NCBI RefSeq assembly: GCF_014701195.1
Contig: NZ_AP018712.1
Location: 452,501 to 516,500 of the forward strand
DNA from: Tepiditoga spiralis
GTDB taxonomy: Bacteria; Thermotogota; Thermotogae; Petrotogales; Petrotogaceae
Length of the DNA: 64,000 bases
Reading direction: 5' to 3'
The first letter of the stretch is position 1. Each line of letters starts with the position of its first letter. The translations under genes and the position numbers were made by a program. The notes under the pieces are model-generated. The model did not search any database. It was not told the DNA's origin and was given only the letters and a program-made list of their open reading frames with translations. Shown in pieces: positions 1 through 9,988 of this stretch.

Positions 1-438
1 ATTCCTCGTGTCCCACGCTACTTGGGATCAGCTTCGATTAGTTTACGAGTTTTCGTCTACAGGACTTTCACCTTCTTTGGTTTATCTTCCCATATACTTC
101 GACTTCCTCTTTACCTATTCCCTCTATTTACAGTTCGAGTTAAGCTGTCCCTCTACCCCAAATTGACAACGGCTGTACCCTTTTACATCAATTTGGTTTG
201 GGCTTTTCCCTTTTCGCTCGCCACTACTCAGGGAATCTCTTTGATTTCTTTTCCTCCAGCTACTATGATGTTTCACTTCGCTGGGTTCGCCTCCCTTTCG
301 GGCTCTTCCGGGTTTCCCCATTCGGATATCTACGGTTCTTCGATTGCTTGCTTCTCCCCGTAGCTTTTCGCAGCTTGCCACGTCCTTCTTCGCCTCTGGT
401 CGCCTAGGCATCCCCTGTATGCCCTTTTTACTTTGGAC
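1..438 (-). rRNA. rrl: 23S rRNA, 5' part only
   Basis: The reverse complement reads as the 5' region of 23S rRNA: the GGGGATGCCTAGGC segment and the GAGGCGAAGAAGGACGTG segment lie at about 380-415, matching the first ~60 nt of bacterial 23S. The rest of the molecule runs off the left edge. The mature 5' end is placed about 22 nt before GGGGATGCC by analogy with E. coli and is uncertain by several bases. It is transcribed last in the 16S - tRNA-Ala - 23S order. Confidence 0.95.
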
Positions 439-484
439 TTTCTTTCTTATGCACTTGTCAATGAACTTTTCTGAATGATTTCTT

Positions 485-560
485 TGGTGGAGTGAAGGGG
501 GCTCGAACCCCTGGCCTTCTGCTTGCAAAGCAGATGCTCTCCCAACTGAGCTACCACCCC
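485..560 (-). tRNA. tRNA-Ala (anticodon TGC)
   Basis: A 76-nt cloverleaf on the minus strand. It starts GGGGTGG, has the D-arm AGCTCAGTTGGGAGAGC, an anticodon loop TTTGCAA flanked by CTGCT/AGCAG (anticodon TGC, Ala), and a T-arm with GGTTCGAGCC. The 3' CCA is encoded. It sits alone in the 16S-23S spacer; there is no tRNA-Ile partner. Confidence 0.97.
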
Positions 561-606
561 GTTCTTTTGCTCACTCAATAATGGATAGAGGTAGTTGTTC
601 TCCTTA

Positions 607-2135
<1,529 letters not shown>

Positions 2136-2262
2136 TGGTTTGATTCTCACTCTAGTTCTTTCTTACTAGCGTCCTTTTCTTTCGAAAAGTTTTATTTTAC
2201 TACCTCTATCCATTTTTCAATGAGCTTCTTTCTCCTTCGCTTGCTTTTCCCTCAGCGACTCA
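2136..2262 (-). other. rRNA operon leader with 16S processing stem
   Basis: This is the transcribed leader between the promoter and 16S. The stretch 2199-2225 is complementary to 569-595 in the 16S-23S spacer: 16 consecutive base pairs (AATGGATAGAGGTAGT with ACTACCTCTATCCATT), then a small bulge and a further GCTCA/TGAGC run. In the precursor this closes the long stem at the base of 16S that RNase III normally cuts. Confidence 0.75.
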
Positions 2263-2265
2263 ATC

Positions 2266-2294
2266 ATTCTATCACTTTCTCCTTCTTTTGTCAA
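2266..2294 (-). promoter_or_regulatory. rRNA operon promoter
   Basis: Read on the minus strand: -35 TTGACA (2294-2289), a 17-nt spacer, -10 TAGAAT (2271-2266). An A-rich stretch upstream of the -35 box resembles an UP element. The predicted start near 2259 leaves a leader of about 125 nt before 16S. Confidence 0.8.
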
Positions 2295-2434
2295 TTACAT
2301 TTCTTTTAACCTTTTTTCAACGTCGTGTTAATCCATCAATCTCTTTTTAATAGAGTTTTTTCATTTACATATTCATATTTTTTTATTTTTAATTCAATAT
2401 GAAATAAAACCTTAAAGAAAAATGTAAATGCACC

Positions 2435-2464
2435 TTACTTTTTTCTATTTAAATATGTTATAAT
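2435..2464 (+). promoter_or_regulatory. Promoter of ylxQ-infB
   Basis: A consensus -10 TATAAT (2459-2464) is preceded by a weak -35 TTACTT (2435-2440), 18-nt spacer. It faces away from the rRNA promoter, so the gap 2295-2434 holds divergent promoter DNA and no gene I can recognise. Confidence 0.55.
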
Positions 2465-2497
2465 AATAGTAAAATATGAAATAAGGAGTGTTGTTTA

Positions 2498-2821
2498 GTG
2501 AATAAAGAAGATAAAATACTTGGGTTAATTGGTTTTTCATCAAGAACCCGAAGTTTTGTTTTTGGTAAAGATGGAATTAGATCTTATATCAAAAGTTTAC
2601 AAAATAAAAAAGTTGTAATTATTGCTTCAGATACTGGAAAAAGTACAAAGGATGATACTATTAAAAGATGTGAATCTTTTAATGTTCCTTGTGTTGTTTT
2701 GAAAACAAAAACTAAGGAAGATCTTTCAAATGCACTTGGTAAAACTGAAGTGAGTATAGTTGGAATAGAAGACGAAAATATAGTTAAAGGTATTTTAGAC
2801 CTAGTTGGGGGTGATGCTTAA
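2498..2821 (+). CDS. ylxQ: L7Ae-family ribosomal-like protein YlxQ
   Basis: The 107-residue product has the fold-typical pattern of the L7Ae/L30e RNA-binding family: a glycine-rich N-terminus (ILGLIGFSSRTRSFVFGKD), a central KKVVIIASDTGKST strand-loop, and a C-terminal helix. YlxQ proteins of this size accompany infB in many bacteria, and the family generally binds kink-turn RNA. The start is GTG with AAGGAG 9 nt upstream. The stop TAA shares its last base with the infB ATG, so the two genes are translationally coupled. The usual nusA and ylxR neighbours are absent upstream; the rRNA operon is there instead. Confidence 0.85.
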   Translation: MNKEDKILGLIGFSSRTRSFVFGKDGIRSYIKSLQNKKVVIIASDTGKSTKDDTIKRCESFNVPCVVLKTKTKEDLSNALGKTEVSIVGIEDENIVKGILDLVGGDA

Positions 2822-4953
2822 TGTCAAAAACCCGTGTTTACGAATTAGCAAAAGAATTGAATATAAGTACAAAAGAATTAATGAATTATTTAGAAAAAGA
2901 ACTTGGTTTAGAAATAAAAAGCCATATGAGTACATTAGATGAAGATTCAATAGAAACAATAAAAGAATTTTATAATTCTACAAAAAAGAAATCTAATGAT
3001 AATAAAAAAAAGATTCCTAATAAAAATAATTCAAAAGTTATCTCTAATAAAAACAAAATAATAAAAAATGAAGTAAAAGAAAATAAAGAGATAAAAGAAG
3101 CTAAAAATGAAACAAAAAAGGAATCAAGTAAAGAAGATAATATAAAAGAAATAATTTTATCTTCTAATGAATTAAAACTAGATTTATTAGCAAAAAAATT
3201 ACATAAAAATCAAGGCGATTTAATAAAAAGTATGTTTATGAAAGGAATTATGATAAAACCTAATCAAGATTTAAACATAGAAATAGCTGAAGAAATTGCT
3301 ATGAATTTCAACTATATTTTAACAATAAATGATGATGAACAAACTAAACCTACTGAAACAAAACAAGAAAAGGATATATTAAAAGAAAGATGGGAAAAAA
3401 TTTATTCTGAAAAGAAAGATAAATTTAAAGACAGAGCTCCTGTTGTAACGGTAATGGGGCACGTTGATCATGGTAAAACTACTTTACTAGATCACATAAG
3501 AAAAACACAGGTTGCCGATAAAGAAGCTGGTGGAATTACTCAATCTATCGGAGCTTATCAAACTGTTTATAATGGAAAAAAGATTACTTTTATTGATACA
3601 CCTGGACACGAAGCTTTTACTGAAATGAGAGCAAGAGGAGCTCAATCAACTGATATAGTAATACTAATTGTTGCTGCGGATGATGGTGTAATGCCTCAAA
3701 CTATAGAAGCTTATAACCATGCAAAAGATGCTGGTGTTCCAATAATAGTTGCTATAAACAAAGTTGATAAACCAAATGCAAATGTTGAATTAACTAAACA
3801 ACAATTAGTAGCAAAGTTAAACTTAATTCCAGAAGATTGGGGTGGAGATGCAATAACTGTTCCTATATCAGCAAAATCTGGGATGGGTGTTGATGATTTA
3901 TTAGAAATGGTTTTATTAGTTTCTGAAATGCAAGAAATAAAATGTTATCCAAAAGGAAATGCTAGAGCTATAATAATAGAGAGTAAATTAGATAAATTTC
4001 TTGGACCTGTTGCTACAGTAATTGTAAAAGATGGAATATTAAAAAATGGAGATTTTTTTGTTGCTGGAAGTACTTTTGGAAAGGTTCGTAGATTAATAGA
4101 TAGCAATGGTAAAACTATAAAACAAGCCGGTCCATCTACTCCTGTACAAATTTTAGGTTTTGATGAAGTACCAAGTATGCATTCAATATTATATGCTGTA
4201 AATACTTTAGATGAAGCAAGAGAAATTTCTTCCATTGCAAAAGAAAAAGAAGAGTCTAAATCTAAGCAAAAAAAACATGTAAAATTAGAAGATTTTATGA
4301 ATATGATGAAAGAAAATCAAAAGAAAATATTAAATATAATATTAAAAGCTGGTACATATGGTGAAATAGAAGCTTTAAAAAATTCAATTTCAAAATTAAA
4401 AAATTCAGATATTGATATAGAAATAGTTCATGCTGGAATTGGTGCTATAACAACAAGTGATGTTATGCTTGCTTCTGCTTCAAATGCTGTTATTTTAGGT
4501 TTTAGAGTAAAAGCAGATTCTAAAACTTTAAAAATGGCTGATAAAGAAGAAATTCAAATAAAAAGATATGATATAATCTTTAACTTAATTGATGAATTAA
4601 AAAAAGCTCTTCAAGGTATGCTTGAACCTGAAGAAAAAGAAGAAATAACTGGTAGTGGAAAAATAAAAGAAGTATTTAAAATAAAGAAGGTTGGTAACAT
4701 AGCCGGTATTCAATTAACGGATGGTTATGTTTCTGCAGAAGGAAGAGTTAGAATTTATAGAGAAGGTAAATTAATTCAAGATGTAGAAATAGAAACTCTT
4801 CAACATTATAAAGATATAGTTAAATCTGTTAGTGCTCCACAAGAATGTGGAATAAAATTTGTAAACTTTAATGACTTTAATTCTGGTGATGAGTTAGAAT
4901 TTTATAAATATATTCAAATTGAAAGAACATTGAACTTTAATTCTAAAAAATAA
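2821..4953 (+). CDS. infB: Translation initiation factor IF-2
   Basis: A GTPase that brings initiator tRNA to the 30S ribosomal subunit. The N-terminus (about 1-50) is the IF2_N helix domain, followed by a Lys/Asn/Glu-rich linker to about 110 and a second IF2_N-like segment. The G domain shows G1 GHVDHGKTT (about 213-220), G3 DTPGHE (about 259) and G4 NKVD (about 313). Domains II, III and the C-terminal fMet-tRNA-binding domain follow. At 710 residues it is full length. Its stop codon lies inside a terminator hairpin. Confidence 0.98.
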   Translation: MSKTRVYELAKELNISTKELMNYLEKELGLEIKSHMSTLDEDSIETIKEFYNSTKKKSNDNKKKIPNKNNSKVISNKNKIIKNEVKENKEIKEAKNETKKESSKEDNIKEIILSSNELKLDLLAKKLHKNQGDLIKSMFMKGIMIKPNQDLNIEIAEEIAMNFNYILTINDDEQTKPTETKQEKDILKERWEKIYSEKKDKFKDRAPVVTVMGHVDHGKTTLLDHIRKTQVADKEAGGITQSIGAYQTVYNGKKITFIDTPGHEAFTEMRARGAQSTDIVILIVAADDGVMPQTIEAYNHAKDAGVPIIVAINKVDKPNANVELTKQQLVAKLNLIPEDWGGDAITVPISAKSGMGVDDLLEMVLLVSEMQEIKCYPKGNARAIIIESKLDKFLGPVATVIVKDGILKNGDFFVAGSTFGKVRRLIDSNGKTIKQAGPSTPVQILGFDEVPSMHSILYAVNTLDEAREISSIAKEKEESKSKQKKHVKLEDFMNMMKENQKKILNIILKAGTYGEIEALKNSISKLKNSDIDIEIVHAGIGAITTSDVMLASASNAVILGFRVKADSKTLKMADKEEIQIKRYDIIFNLIDELKKALQGMLEPEEKEEITGSGKIKEVFKIKKVGNIAGIQLTDGYVSAEGRVRIYREGKLIQDVEIETLQHYKDIVKSVSAPQECGIKFVNFNDFNSGDELEFYKYIQIERTLNFNSKK

Positions 4954-4977
4954 AACCCCATTTGGGGTTTTATTTTT
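4952..4977 (+). terminator. Intrinsic terminator after infB
   Basis: AAAACCCC (4952-4959), loop ATTT, GGGGTTTT (4964-4971), then a T-rich run. It overlaps the infB stop codon. The SD of the next gene begins at 4981, so there is no room for a promoter between them. Confidence 0.85.
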
Positions 4978-4991
4978 AATGGAGGATACTT

Positions 4992-6449
4992 ATGATATTT
5001 GGAATAGGTATATTTATACTTATATGGTATATAGCAAGTCTTTTTTATAATCCAATTATTTTACCAGATCCATTTTTAACTCTTCATACTCTTTTTAATT
5101 TAATGATGAATCAATCTTTTTGGATACAATTTTTTGATACATTATTAAAGAGTTTGCTTGGATTCACTTTAAGTATTTTAATTGGAGTACCTATTGGTTT
5201 TGCTTCTGGAATAAATAAAAAATTTAAGAGTTTCATTAGACCTATTATAATGCTTTTTCAGGGTGCACCTATTGTATCTTACATTGCAATAATAATGCTT
5301 TGGTTTGGTATTGGATTTTATACACCTATGTTTGTTGCCTTTATAGTTATATTTCCAACTATCGTTTTAAATGTATCTCAAGGAATTGAATCAACTGATA
5401 AAAAACTTTTAGAAATGGCTAAAGTTTATAATATAAAAAAAAGTGATACTATAAAATTTATTTATCTTGGATCCGTTTTTCCATTTATTATTTCAACTTT
5501 GAAAATAGTTTCTGGAACTCTTTGGAAAGCAACTGTAGTTGGAGAATTTTTAGGTGGTAGTAGAGGCTTAGGATATGCTCTTTCTATTTCTAAAATATCT
5601 TTAAATACAGATGAAGTATTTGCCTATACTTTATTTTTAATAATAGTTGGAATAATTTTTGAAAGATTAATTTTAAAAATTAATTTTAAGTTGAAACTTC
5701 CAGAAAAAAAGTGTATTGAAAAAACTAGAGAAATTTATAAAATAACTCCAGCTTCAATTAAAATACAAAATTTAAAAAAGAGTTTCAACACTGAAATTAT
5801 CTCTAATTTTTCTACTTTAATTGATCAATCTGAAACATTTGCTATAATAGGTGATTCAGGATCTGGAAAAACAACCATTTTAAATATTTTATCTAATTTA
5901 ATTCCAAAAACTTCTGGAACAATTGAAAAAAATTTTAAAAGGTTAGCTTATATATTTCAAGAAGATAGATTGATACCTTGGATGAATGTAGAAGATAACA
6001 TAAAAATAGTAAATCAAAATATTTCAAAAGAGGTTTTTGTAGAAACTTTAAAAACTTTAAAAATATATGATAAAATAAAAAGCTTTCCACATGAACTTTC
6101 TGGAGGAATGAAAAAAAGAGTTAATATAGCAAGAGCTTTAATATACTTTCCAGATATAATATTAATGGATGAACCTTTTTCATCATTAGATATAAAGATA
6201 AAACATGAAATAATCTTAGATTTTTTAAAATTAAAAGAAAAGTATAAATTTTCCATAATAATTGTTTCTCATGATCCTTATGAACTTTCTATGTTAGCTG
6301 ATAGTACTGTATTTCTTTATGGCACACCTTCTATTTCTTCAGAAAAAACAACTTATAAAAAAGCTATAAATAGAAATAAAAAAGAAAATGAATTAATTTA
6401 CTTAGAAATAAAAAATAAAATATTAGGAGAAGAATATGAAAAATATTAA
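4992..6449 (+). CDS. ABC transporter permease-ATPase fusion (NitT/TauT-like)
   Basis: One 485-residue polypeptide joins both core parts of an importer. Residues 1-235 are a BPD_transp_1 permease with five to six membrane segments and an EAA-type loop near 131-150. Residues 250-480 are an ATPase with Walker A GDSGSGKTT (287-295), Q-loop FQED (322-325), signature LSGGM (369-373), Walker B ILMDEP and an H-loop histidine in VSHD. In the nitrate/taurine/thiamine-precursor class these are usually two genes plus a substrate-binding protein; no binding protein is nearby, so the substrate is unknown. The SD GGAGG sits 6 nt before the ATG. The gene overlaps the next by 14 nt. Confidence 0.85.
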   Translation: MIFGIGIFILIWYIASLFYNPIILPDPFLTLHTLFNLMMNQSFWIQFFDTLLKSLLGFTLSILIGVPIGFASGINKKFKSFIRPIIMLFQGAPIVSYIAIIMLWFGIGFYTPMFVAFIVIFPTIVLNVSQGIESTDKKLLEMAKVYNIKKSDTIKFIYLGSVFPFIISTLKIVSGTLWKATVVGEFLGGSRGLGYALSISKISLNTDEVFAYTLFLIIVGIIFERLILKINFKLKLPEKKCIEKTREIYKITPASIKIQNLKKSFNTEIISNFSTLIDQSETFAIIGDSGSGKTTILNILSNLIPKTSGTIEKNFKRLAYIFQEDRLIPWMNVEDNIKIVNQNISKEVFVETLKTLKIYDKIKSFPHELSGGMKKRVNIARALIYFPDIILMDEPFSSLDIKIKHEIILDFLKLKEKYKFSIIIVSHDPYELSMLADSTVFLYGTPSISSEKTTYKKAINRNKKENELIYLEIKNKILGEEYEKY

Positions 6450-7077
6450 AAATATAATCTTTGATATTGATGGAACATTGGTAAATACAAAAAAAGTTAC
6501 TATACCAGCTTTTAAAAAAACTCTTGAATCTTTAGATAAAGATGGATTTAAAGTAAAAGTAAATTCAAATGAAATTATGAAATACATAGGATATACAATA
6601 GACAATATCTTTAAAAATATATTTAAGTCTGATGATAAAGTTTTAATTGAAAAAGCTATACATTACTTAGATATTTATGAAGAAGAATTTTTATCAAAAA
6701 CAAATGAAATCTTTTTTGATGGTGTGTTTGATGTTTTATCTTATCTAAAATCTAAAAATAAAAATATTTATCTTTTATCTAATTGTAATAAAAAATATTT
6801 AAACATCGTCTTAGAAAAAGGCTTAAATGAATTTATTGATTCACCTCATTGTTCTGAAATGTATAATTGGAAAGAAAAAGATTATGTTATATCAACTTTT
6901 ATAAAAAAAACAAATAGCAAAAGCTTTGTAATGATTGGTGATAGGCACAAAGATATTGAAGCTGCAAAAGCTAATAATATAAAATCAATAGGTTGTAATT
7001 ATGGATATGGGAATAAAGAAGTTGAAAAAGCTGATGTAATAATTCATAATATAAAAGATATTATAAATATTTTTTAG
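6436..7077 (+). CDS. HAD-superfamily phosphatase
   Basis: A 213-residue haloacid dehalogenase-type hydrolase. Motif I is FDIDGTLV (residues 9-16, both Asp present), motif II is LLSNCN, and motif III/IV is MIGDRHKDIEAA. A helical cap lies between motifs I and II, as in phosphoglycolate phosphatase/PpaX-like members. It overlaps the ABC fusion gene by 14 nt and is probably cotranscribed. Sequence alone does not give the substrate; a vitamin-precursor phosphate is possible given the transporter but is a guess. Confidence 0.85.
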   Translation: MKNIKNIIFDIDGTLVNTKKVTIPAFKKTLESLDKDGFKVKVNSNEIMKYIGYTIDNIFKNIFKSDDKVLIEKAIHYLDIYEEEFLSKTNEIFFDGVFDVLSYLKSKNKNIYLLSNCNKKYLNIVLEKGLNEFIDSPHCSEMYNWKEKDYVISTFIKKTNSKSFVMIGDRHKDIEAAKANNIKSIGCNYGYGNKEVEKADVIIHNIKDIINIF

Positions 7078-7151
7078 TTATATTTCCTTATTTTAGATAA
7101 TGTTGTTACATAAATACACTTAATATTTATACATATTAAATATGAATAAGT

Positions 7152-7347
7152 TATAATAAGTTGAAATTATTTCAGATTATGTACTTCAACTATTTTTATT
7201 CGGCTTTATTCCTATGTAAAGACTAAATTCTGATTAAAATCAAAAAAATTTTTTAAACATCTGATTCGTGTTGTTTCATATTGTTTAAGTTATTTAATAT
7301 AAAAAAGTACATAATCCGAGAAAACCCAAATGAAAGGAAGTTTTGAA
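7152..7347 (+). promoter_or_regulatory. Promoter and long structured 5' leader of the DEAD-box helicase gene
   Basis: A TATAAT box (7152-7157) precedes about 185 nt of untranslated leader. GTTGAA (7160-7165) can pair with TTCAAC (7185-7190) at the transcript start. A perfect 12-nt inverted repeat, GATTATGTACTT (7175-7186) and AAGTACATAATC (7305-7316), could close the whole leader just ahead of the SD. The rest of the gap from 7078 holds no recognisable gene. Confidence 0.5.
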
Positions 7348-8925
7348 ATGTCAAAATTTGAAGATCTCGGTTTATCCGAAACAACGTTAAAAGCATTAAA
7401 GAAAAAAGGATTTGAAGAACCAACTCCAATACAAGAAAAAACAATTCCTGTTTTATTAAAAGGCGAAGTTGATTTAATCGGTCAAGCTCAAACAGGTACT
7501 GGTAAAACAGCAGCTTTTGGTTTACCTTTAATTGAAAAATTAACACCTGGTGCAAAACATGTGCAAGCTTTAATACTTGCTCCAACAAGAGAACTTGCTG
7601 TTCAAGTAGCAGAAGAAATAAACTCTTTAAAAGGAAGAAGTAAGTTAAGTATACTTCCAATTTATGGTGGAGCATCAATTGAAAGGCAATTAAACGCTTT
7701 AAGAAGAGGCGTTGATATTGTTGTAGGAACACCTGGTAGAGTAATAGATCATATAAAAAGAAAGAGTTTAAAACTTGAAAACATATCTTATTTCATTTTA
7801 GATGAAGCTGATGAAATGTTAAATATGGGATTCATAGACGATATGGAAGAAATTTTTAAACATACAAATCCAGATAAAAGAGTTTTATTATTTTCTGCAA
7901 CAATGCCTAAACCTATATTAGGTCTTGCAAAAAAATATATGAAAAATTTTGAAATTATAAAAGTAAAAAAAGAGCAATTAACAACCAATCTTACAGATCA
8001 AATATACTTTGAAGTTAATGAAAGTGATAAATTTGAAGCTCTTTGTAGAATAATTGATATAGAAAAAGATTTTTATGGTTTAGTTTTCTGTAGAACAAAA
8101 TTAGATGTTGATAGAGTTGCTTTAAAATTGACTGAACGTGGATATAATGCTGAAGGTATACATGGAGATATTTCACAGTATCAAAGGGAAAGAATTTTAA
8201 AAAAATTCAAAGATAAAAGAGCTCATATCTTAGTTGCAACAGATGTTGCAGCAAGAGGTTTAGATATAAATGATTTAACCCATGTAATTAACTATTCCCT
8301 TCCACAAGATCCAGAATCTTATGTTCATAGAATTGGAAGAACAGGAAGAGCTGGTAAAGAAGGAACCGCTATAACTTTTGTAACACCTTCTGAATATAGA
8401 AAATTAATATTTATAAAAAGAGTTGCAAATACTAATATAAGAAAAGAAAAGGTACCTGGTATAAAAGAAATTATTAAAACTAAAAAAGAAAGAATAAAGA
8501 ATGAAATTTTAGATATAGTTAAAAATTCAAATGCTTCTGAATATGAAAATTTAGCAAAAGAATTATTAAATATTTCAGATCCAGTACAAGCAATTTCTGC
8601 TCTTTTAAAACATGCTTATCAAAGTGAATTGGATACTGCAAATTATAATGAAATAAGTGAAGTTTCTATAAATACTAAAGGAAAAACAAGATTATTTGTT
8701 GCTCTTGGTAAAAAAGATGAAATGGATATCAAAAAATTATTAAAGTTTATCAAAGATAAAACTGATGTTGATACTAAAAAAATTAGAGATGTTAGAATTT
8801 TTGAAAACTTCTCATTTATATCTGTTCCTTTCGAAGAAGCTGAAATTATAATCGATACATTTAAAAGAAAAAAGAGAGGAAGAAGACCTCTTGTAGAAAA
8901 AGCAAAAGAAAGAAAATCTAAATAA
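7348..8925 (+). CDS. DEAD-box RNA helicase with DbpA-type C-terminal domain
   Basis: An ATP-dependent RNA helicase of the DeaD/CshA type. From the N-terminus: Q motif (PTPIQ), motif I AQTGTGKT (about 46-53), PTRELA, TPGR, DEAD (about 152-155), SAT, RGLDI and HRIGRTGRAG (about 327-336). The last ~80 residues form a DbpA-like RNA-binding domain (KGKTRLFVALGKKDEMD onward), ending in a basic tail. Of two in-frame ATGs, 7348 is chosen because AAGGAAG (7334-7340) lies 7 nt ahead of it; the ATG at 7330 has no SD. Such helicases often rise in the cold through long leaders, which fits the leader seen here. Confidence 0.95.
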   Translation: MSKFEDLGLSETTLKALKKKGFEEPTPIQEKTIPVLLKGEVDLIGQAQTGTGKTAAFGLPLIEKLTPGAKHVQALILAPTRELAVQVAEEINSLKGRSKLSILPIYGGASIERQLNALRRGVDIVVGTPGRVIDHIKRKSLKLENISYFILDEADEMLNMGFIDDMEEIFKHTNPDKRVLLFSATMPKPILGLAKKYMKNFEIIKVKKEQLTTNLTDQIYFEVNESDKFEALCRIIDIEKDFYGLVFCRTKLDVDRVALKLTERGYNAEGIHGDISQYQRERILKKFKDKRAHILVATDVAARGLDINDLTHVINYSLPQDPESYVHRIGRTGRAGKEGTAITFVTPSEYRKLIFIKRVANTNIRKEKVPGIKEIIKTKKERIKNEILDIVKNSNASEYENLAKELLNISDPVQAISALLKHAYQSELDTANYNEISEVSINTKGKTRLFVALGKKDEMDIKKLLKFIKDKTDVDTKKIRDVRIFENFSFISVPFEEAEIIIDTFKRKKRGRRPLVEKAKERKSK

Positions 8926-8934
8926 TAATAAAAG

Positions 8935-8973
8935 TAGGTAGTATGTAAAATTTTACACACTACCTATTTTTTT
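8935..8973 (+). terminator. Terminator after the helicase gene
   Basis: A near-perfect 16-bp palindrome, 8935-8950 against 8951-8966 (TAGGTAGT...ACTACCTA with one A/C mismatch), is followed by T7. The central bases must form the loop. Part of its 3' arm recurs at about 9150-9168. Confidence 0.75.
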
Positions 8974-8974
8974 A

Positions 8975-9177
8975 TTTACACAAAATTTTTTATGGTCTCG
9001 TTGCAAAAGGTTATTTATTACAAAAAATTATACTAAAAACTTCTAAAATTTACTCTTAAAGCTTATTTCATTAGAGTCGATAATTCTTATGGAAATACTT
9101 TAAAAATAATAACTAATTTTATTTATTTTTACCTTCCAAGAAAAGGCACAAAATTTTACACGCTACCTTTACAAAAT
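8975..9177. other. Gene-free stretch
   Basis: About 200 nt with no ORF, RNA or promoter I can support. Its right end (9150-9168) repeats AAAATTTTACAC-CTACCT from the helicase terminator with one base change (A to G). Confidence 0.5.
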
Positions 9178-9754
9178 TTATTTTCTTCCTGTGTGTTCTA
9201 TGTTTTGTCTAAACATTGGCCATGAAGACTCTGAAACTCCTTTACATTTTGATGTTATCGCGTACAAATTGTTATCCACACTTCCTACGTATATCGTCCC
9301 ATCTTGCCCTATCGCTGGACTGGATCCTATATCATTCTCTGTTTCATACCTCTACATAAAAACGATATATTGGTGACTCGAATACCCTGCCTTTATCTGA
9401 TTTTGCTGCTACTTTCCAATAATATATTCCTTTTTCATTTATTTCTCCTAAATTATAACTATTTTCTGTTTGAGCTTCTGATACTTTTAATAAGTTATCT
9501 TTTTCTGTTCCAAAGTACACGTCATAGGTTAAATTTCCTCCATTAACACTTATTGCTTCCCATTTTAATCCAACTAATCCTTTGTCTATACTCTTATAAT
9601 TTTCTGGGTTTATTGAAAGTATCTTGGGTATTGTGTTTCCTCTTTTTACTACTCTAAATCCTAAATCTTTGTACTTATATGTTTTTGTATTCATATTTCT
9701 ATTTGATACTCTTACATACTTTGAACTTTTAAACCAGCTTCCTCCTTTTTTATA
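9178..9754 (-). pseudogene. Remnant of a secreted SUMF1/FN3/PQQ-repeat protein
   Basis: Two minus-strand frames carry pieces of one multidomain protein. The frame open from 9754 to 9344 begins without a start codon at KKGGSWFKSSKYVRVSNRN and continues to GFRVVKRG, the C-terminal signature of formylglycine-generating-enzyme-like (SUMF1) domains; a fibronectin-type-III-like domain follows, ending FYVEV-stop. The overlapping frame from 9348 to 9178 reads YETENDIGSSPAIG, then DGTIYVGSVDNNLYAI and SWPMFRQNIEHTGR-stop, the classic last blade of a PQQ/BamB-like beta-propeller. The 5' end is lost (in-frame TAA at 9757) and the FN3 and PQQ parts are out of frame, so this is a deletion-frameshift relic, not the 116-residue gene an ORF caller would report. 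Confidence 0.8.
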
Positions 9755-9929
9755 TTAAAAATATTTTTTTATCTTGATTTATTCTTTAGTTTTACTTTTA
9801 AATATTAATATATCAAAGGTGTTTTTATTTTTCTTTATTTTTTGTACATTTACACAATTAACACATTTTATAACACTTACAATAACATATTGCGAATAAC
9901 TCATTATTATATCATTTTTCTTTTCAATA
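9755..9929. other. Gene-free AT-rich stretch
   Basis: No recognisable gene, RNA or repeat. It lies between the broken 5' end of the pseudogene and the terminator of the next minus-strand gene. Confidence 0.5.
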
Positions 9930-9960
9930 AACAAGAGAACCATACGTTGTATAGTTCTCG
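9930..9960 (-). terminator. Terminator of the AAA-ATPase-like gene
   Basis: Hairpin GAGAAC-C-ATAC (9935-9945), loop GTT, GTAT-A-GTTCTC (9949-9959), one mismatch. On the minus strand it is followed by TTGTTTATT, a weak U-rich tail. Confidence 0.6.
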
Positions 9961-9988
9961 ACTTATTTTACATTATATTTTATTTATA

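Noticed and set aside
7253-7732. 159-codon minus-strand ORF
   Set aside because: Overlaps the conserved N-terminus of the DEAD-box helicase; low-complexity Leu-rich product.
9191-9376. Plus-strand 61-codon ORF
   Set aside because: The opposite strand encodes a recognisable PQQ-repeat end, so this is its antisense shadow.
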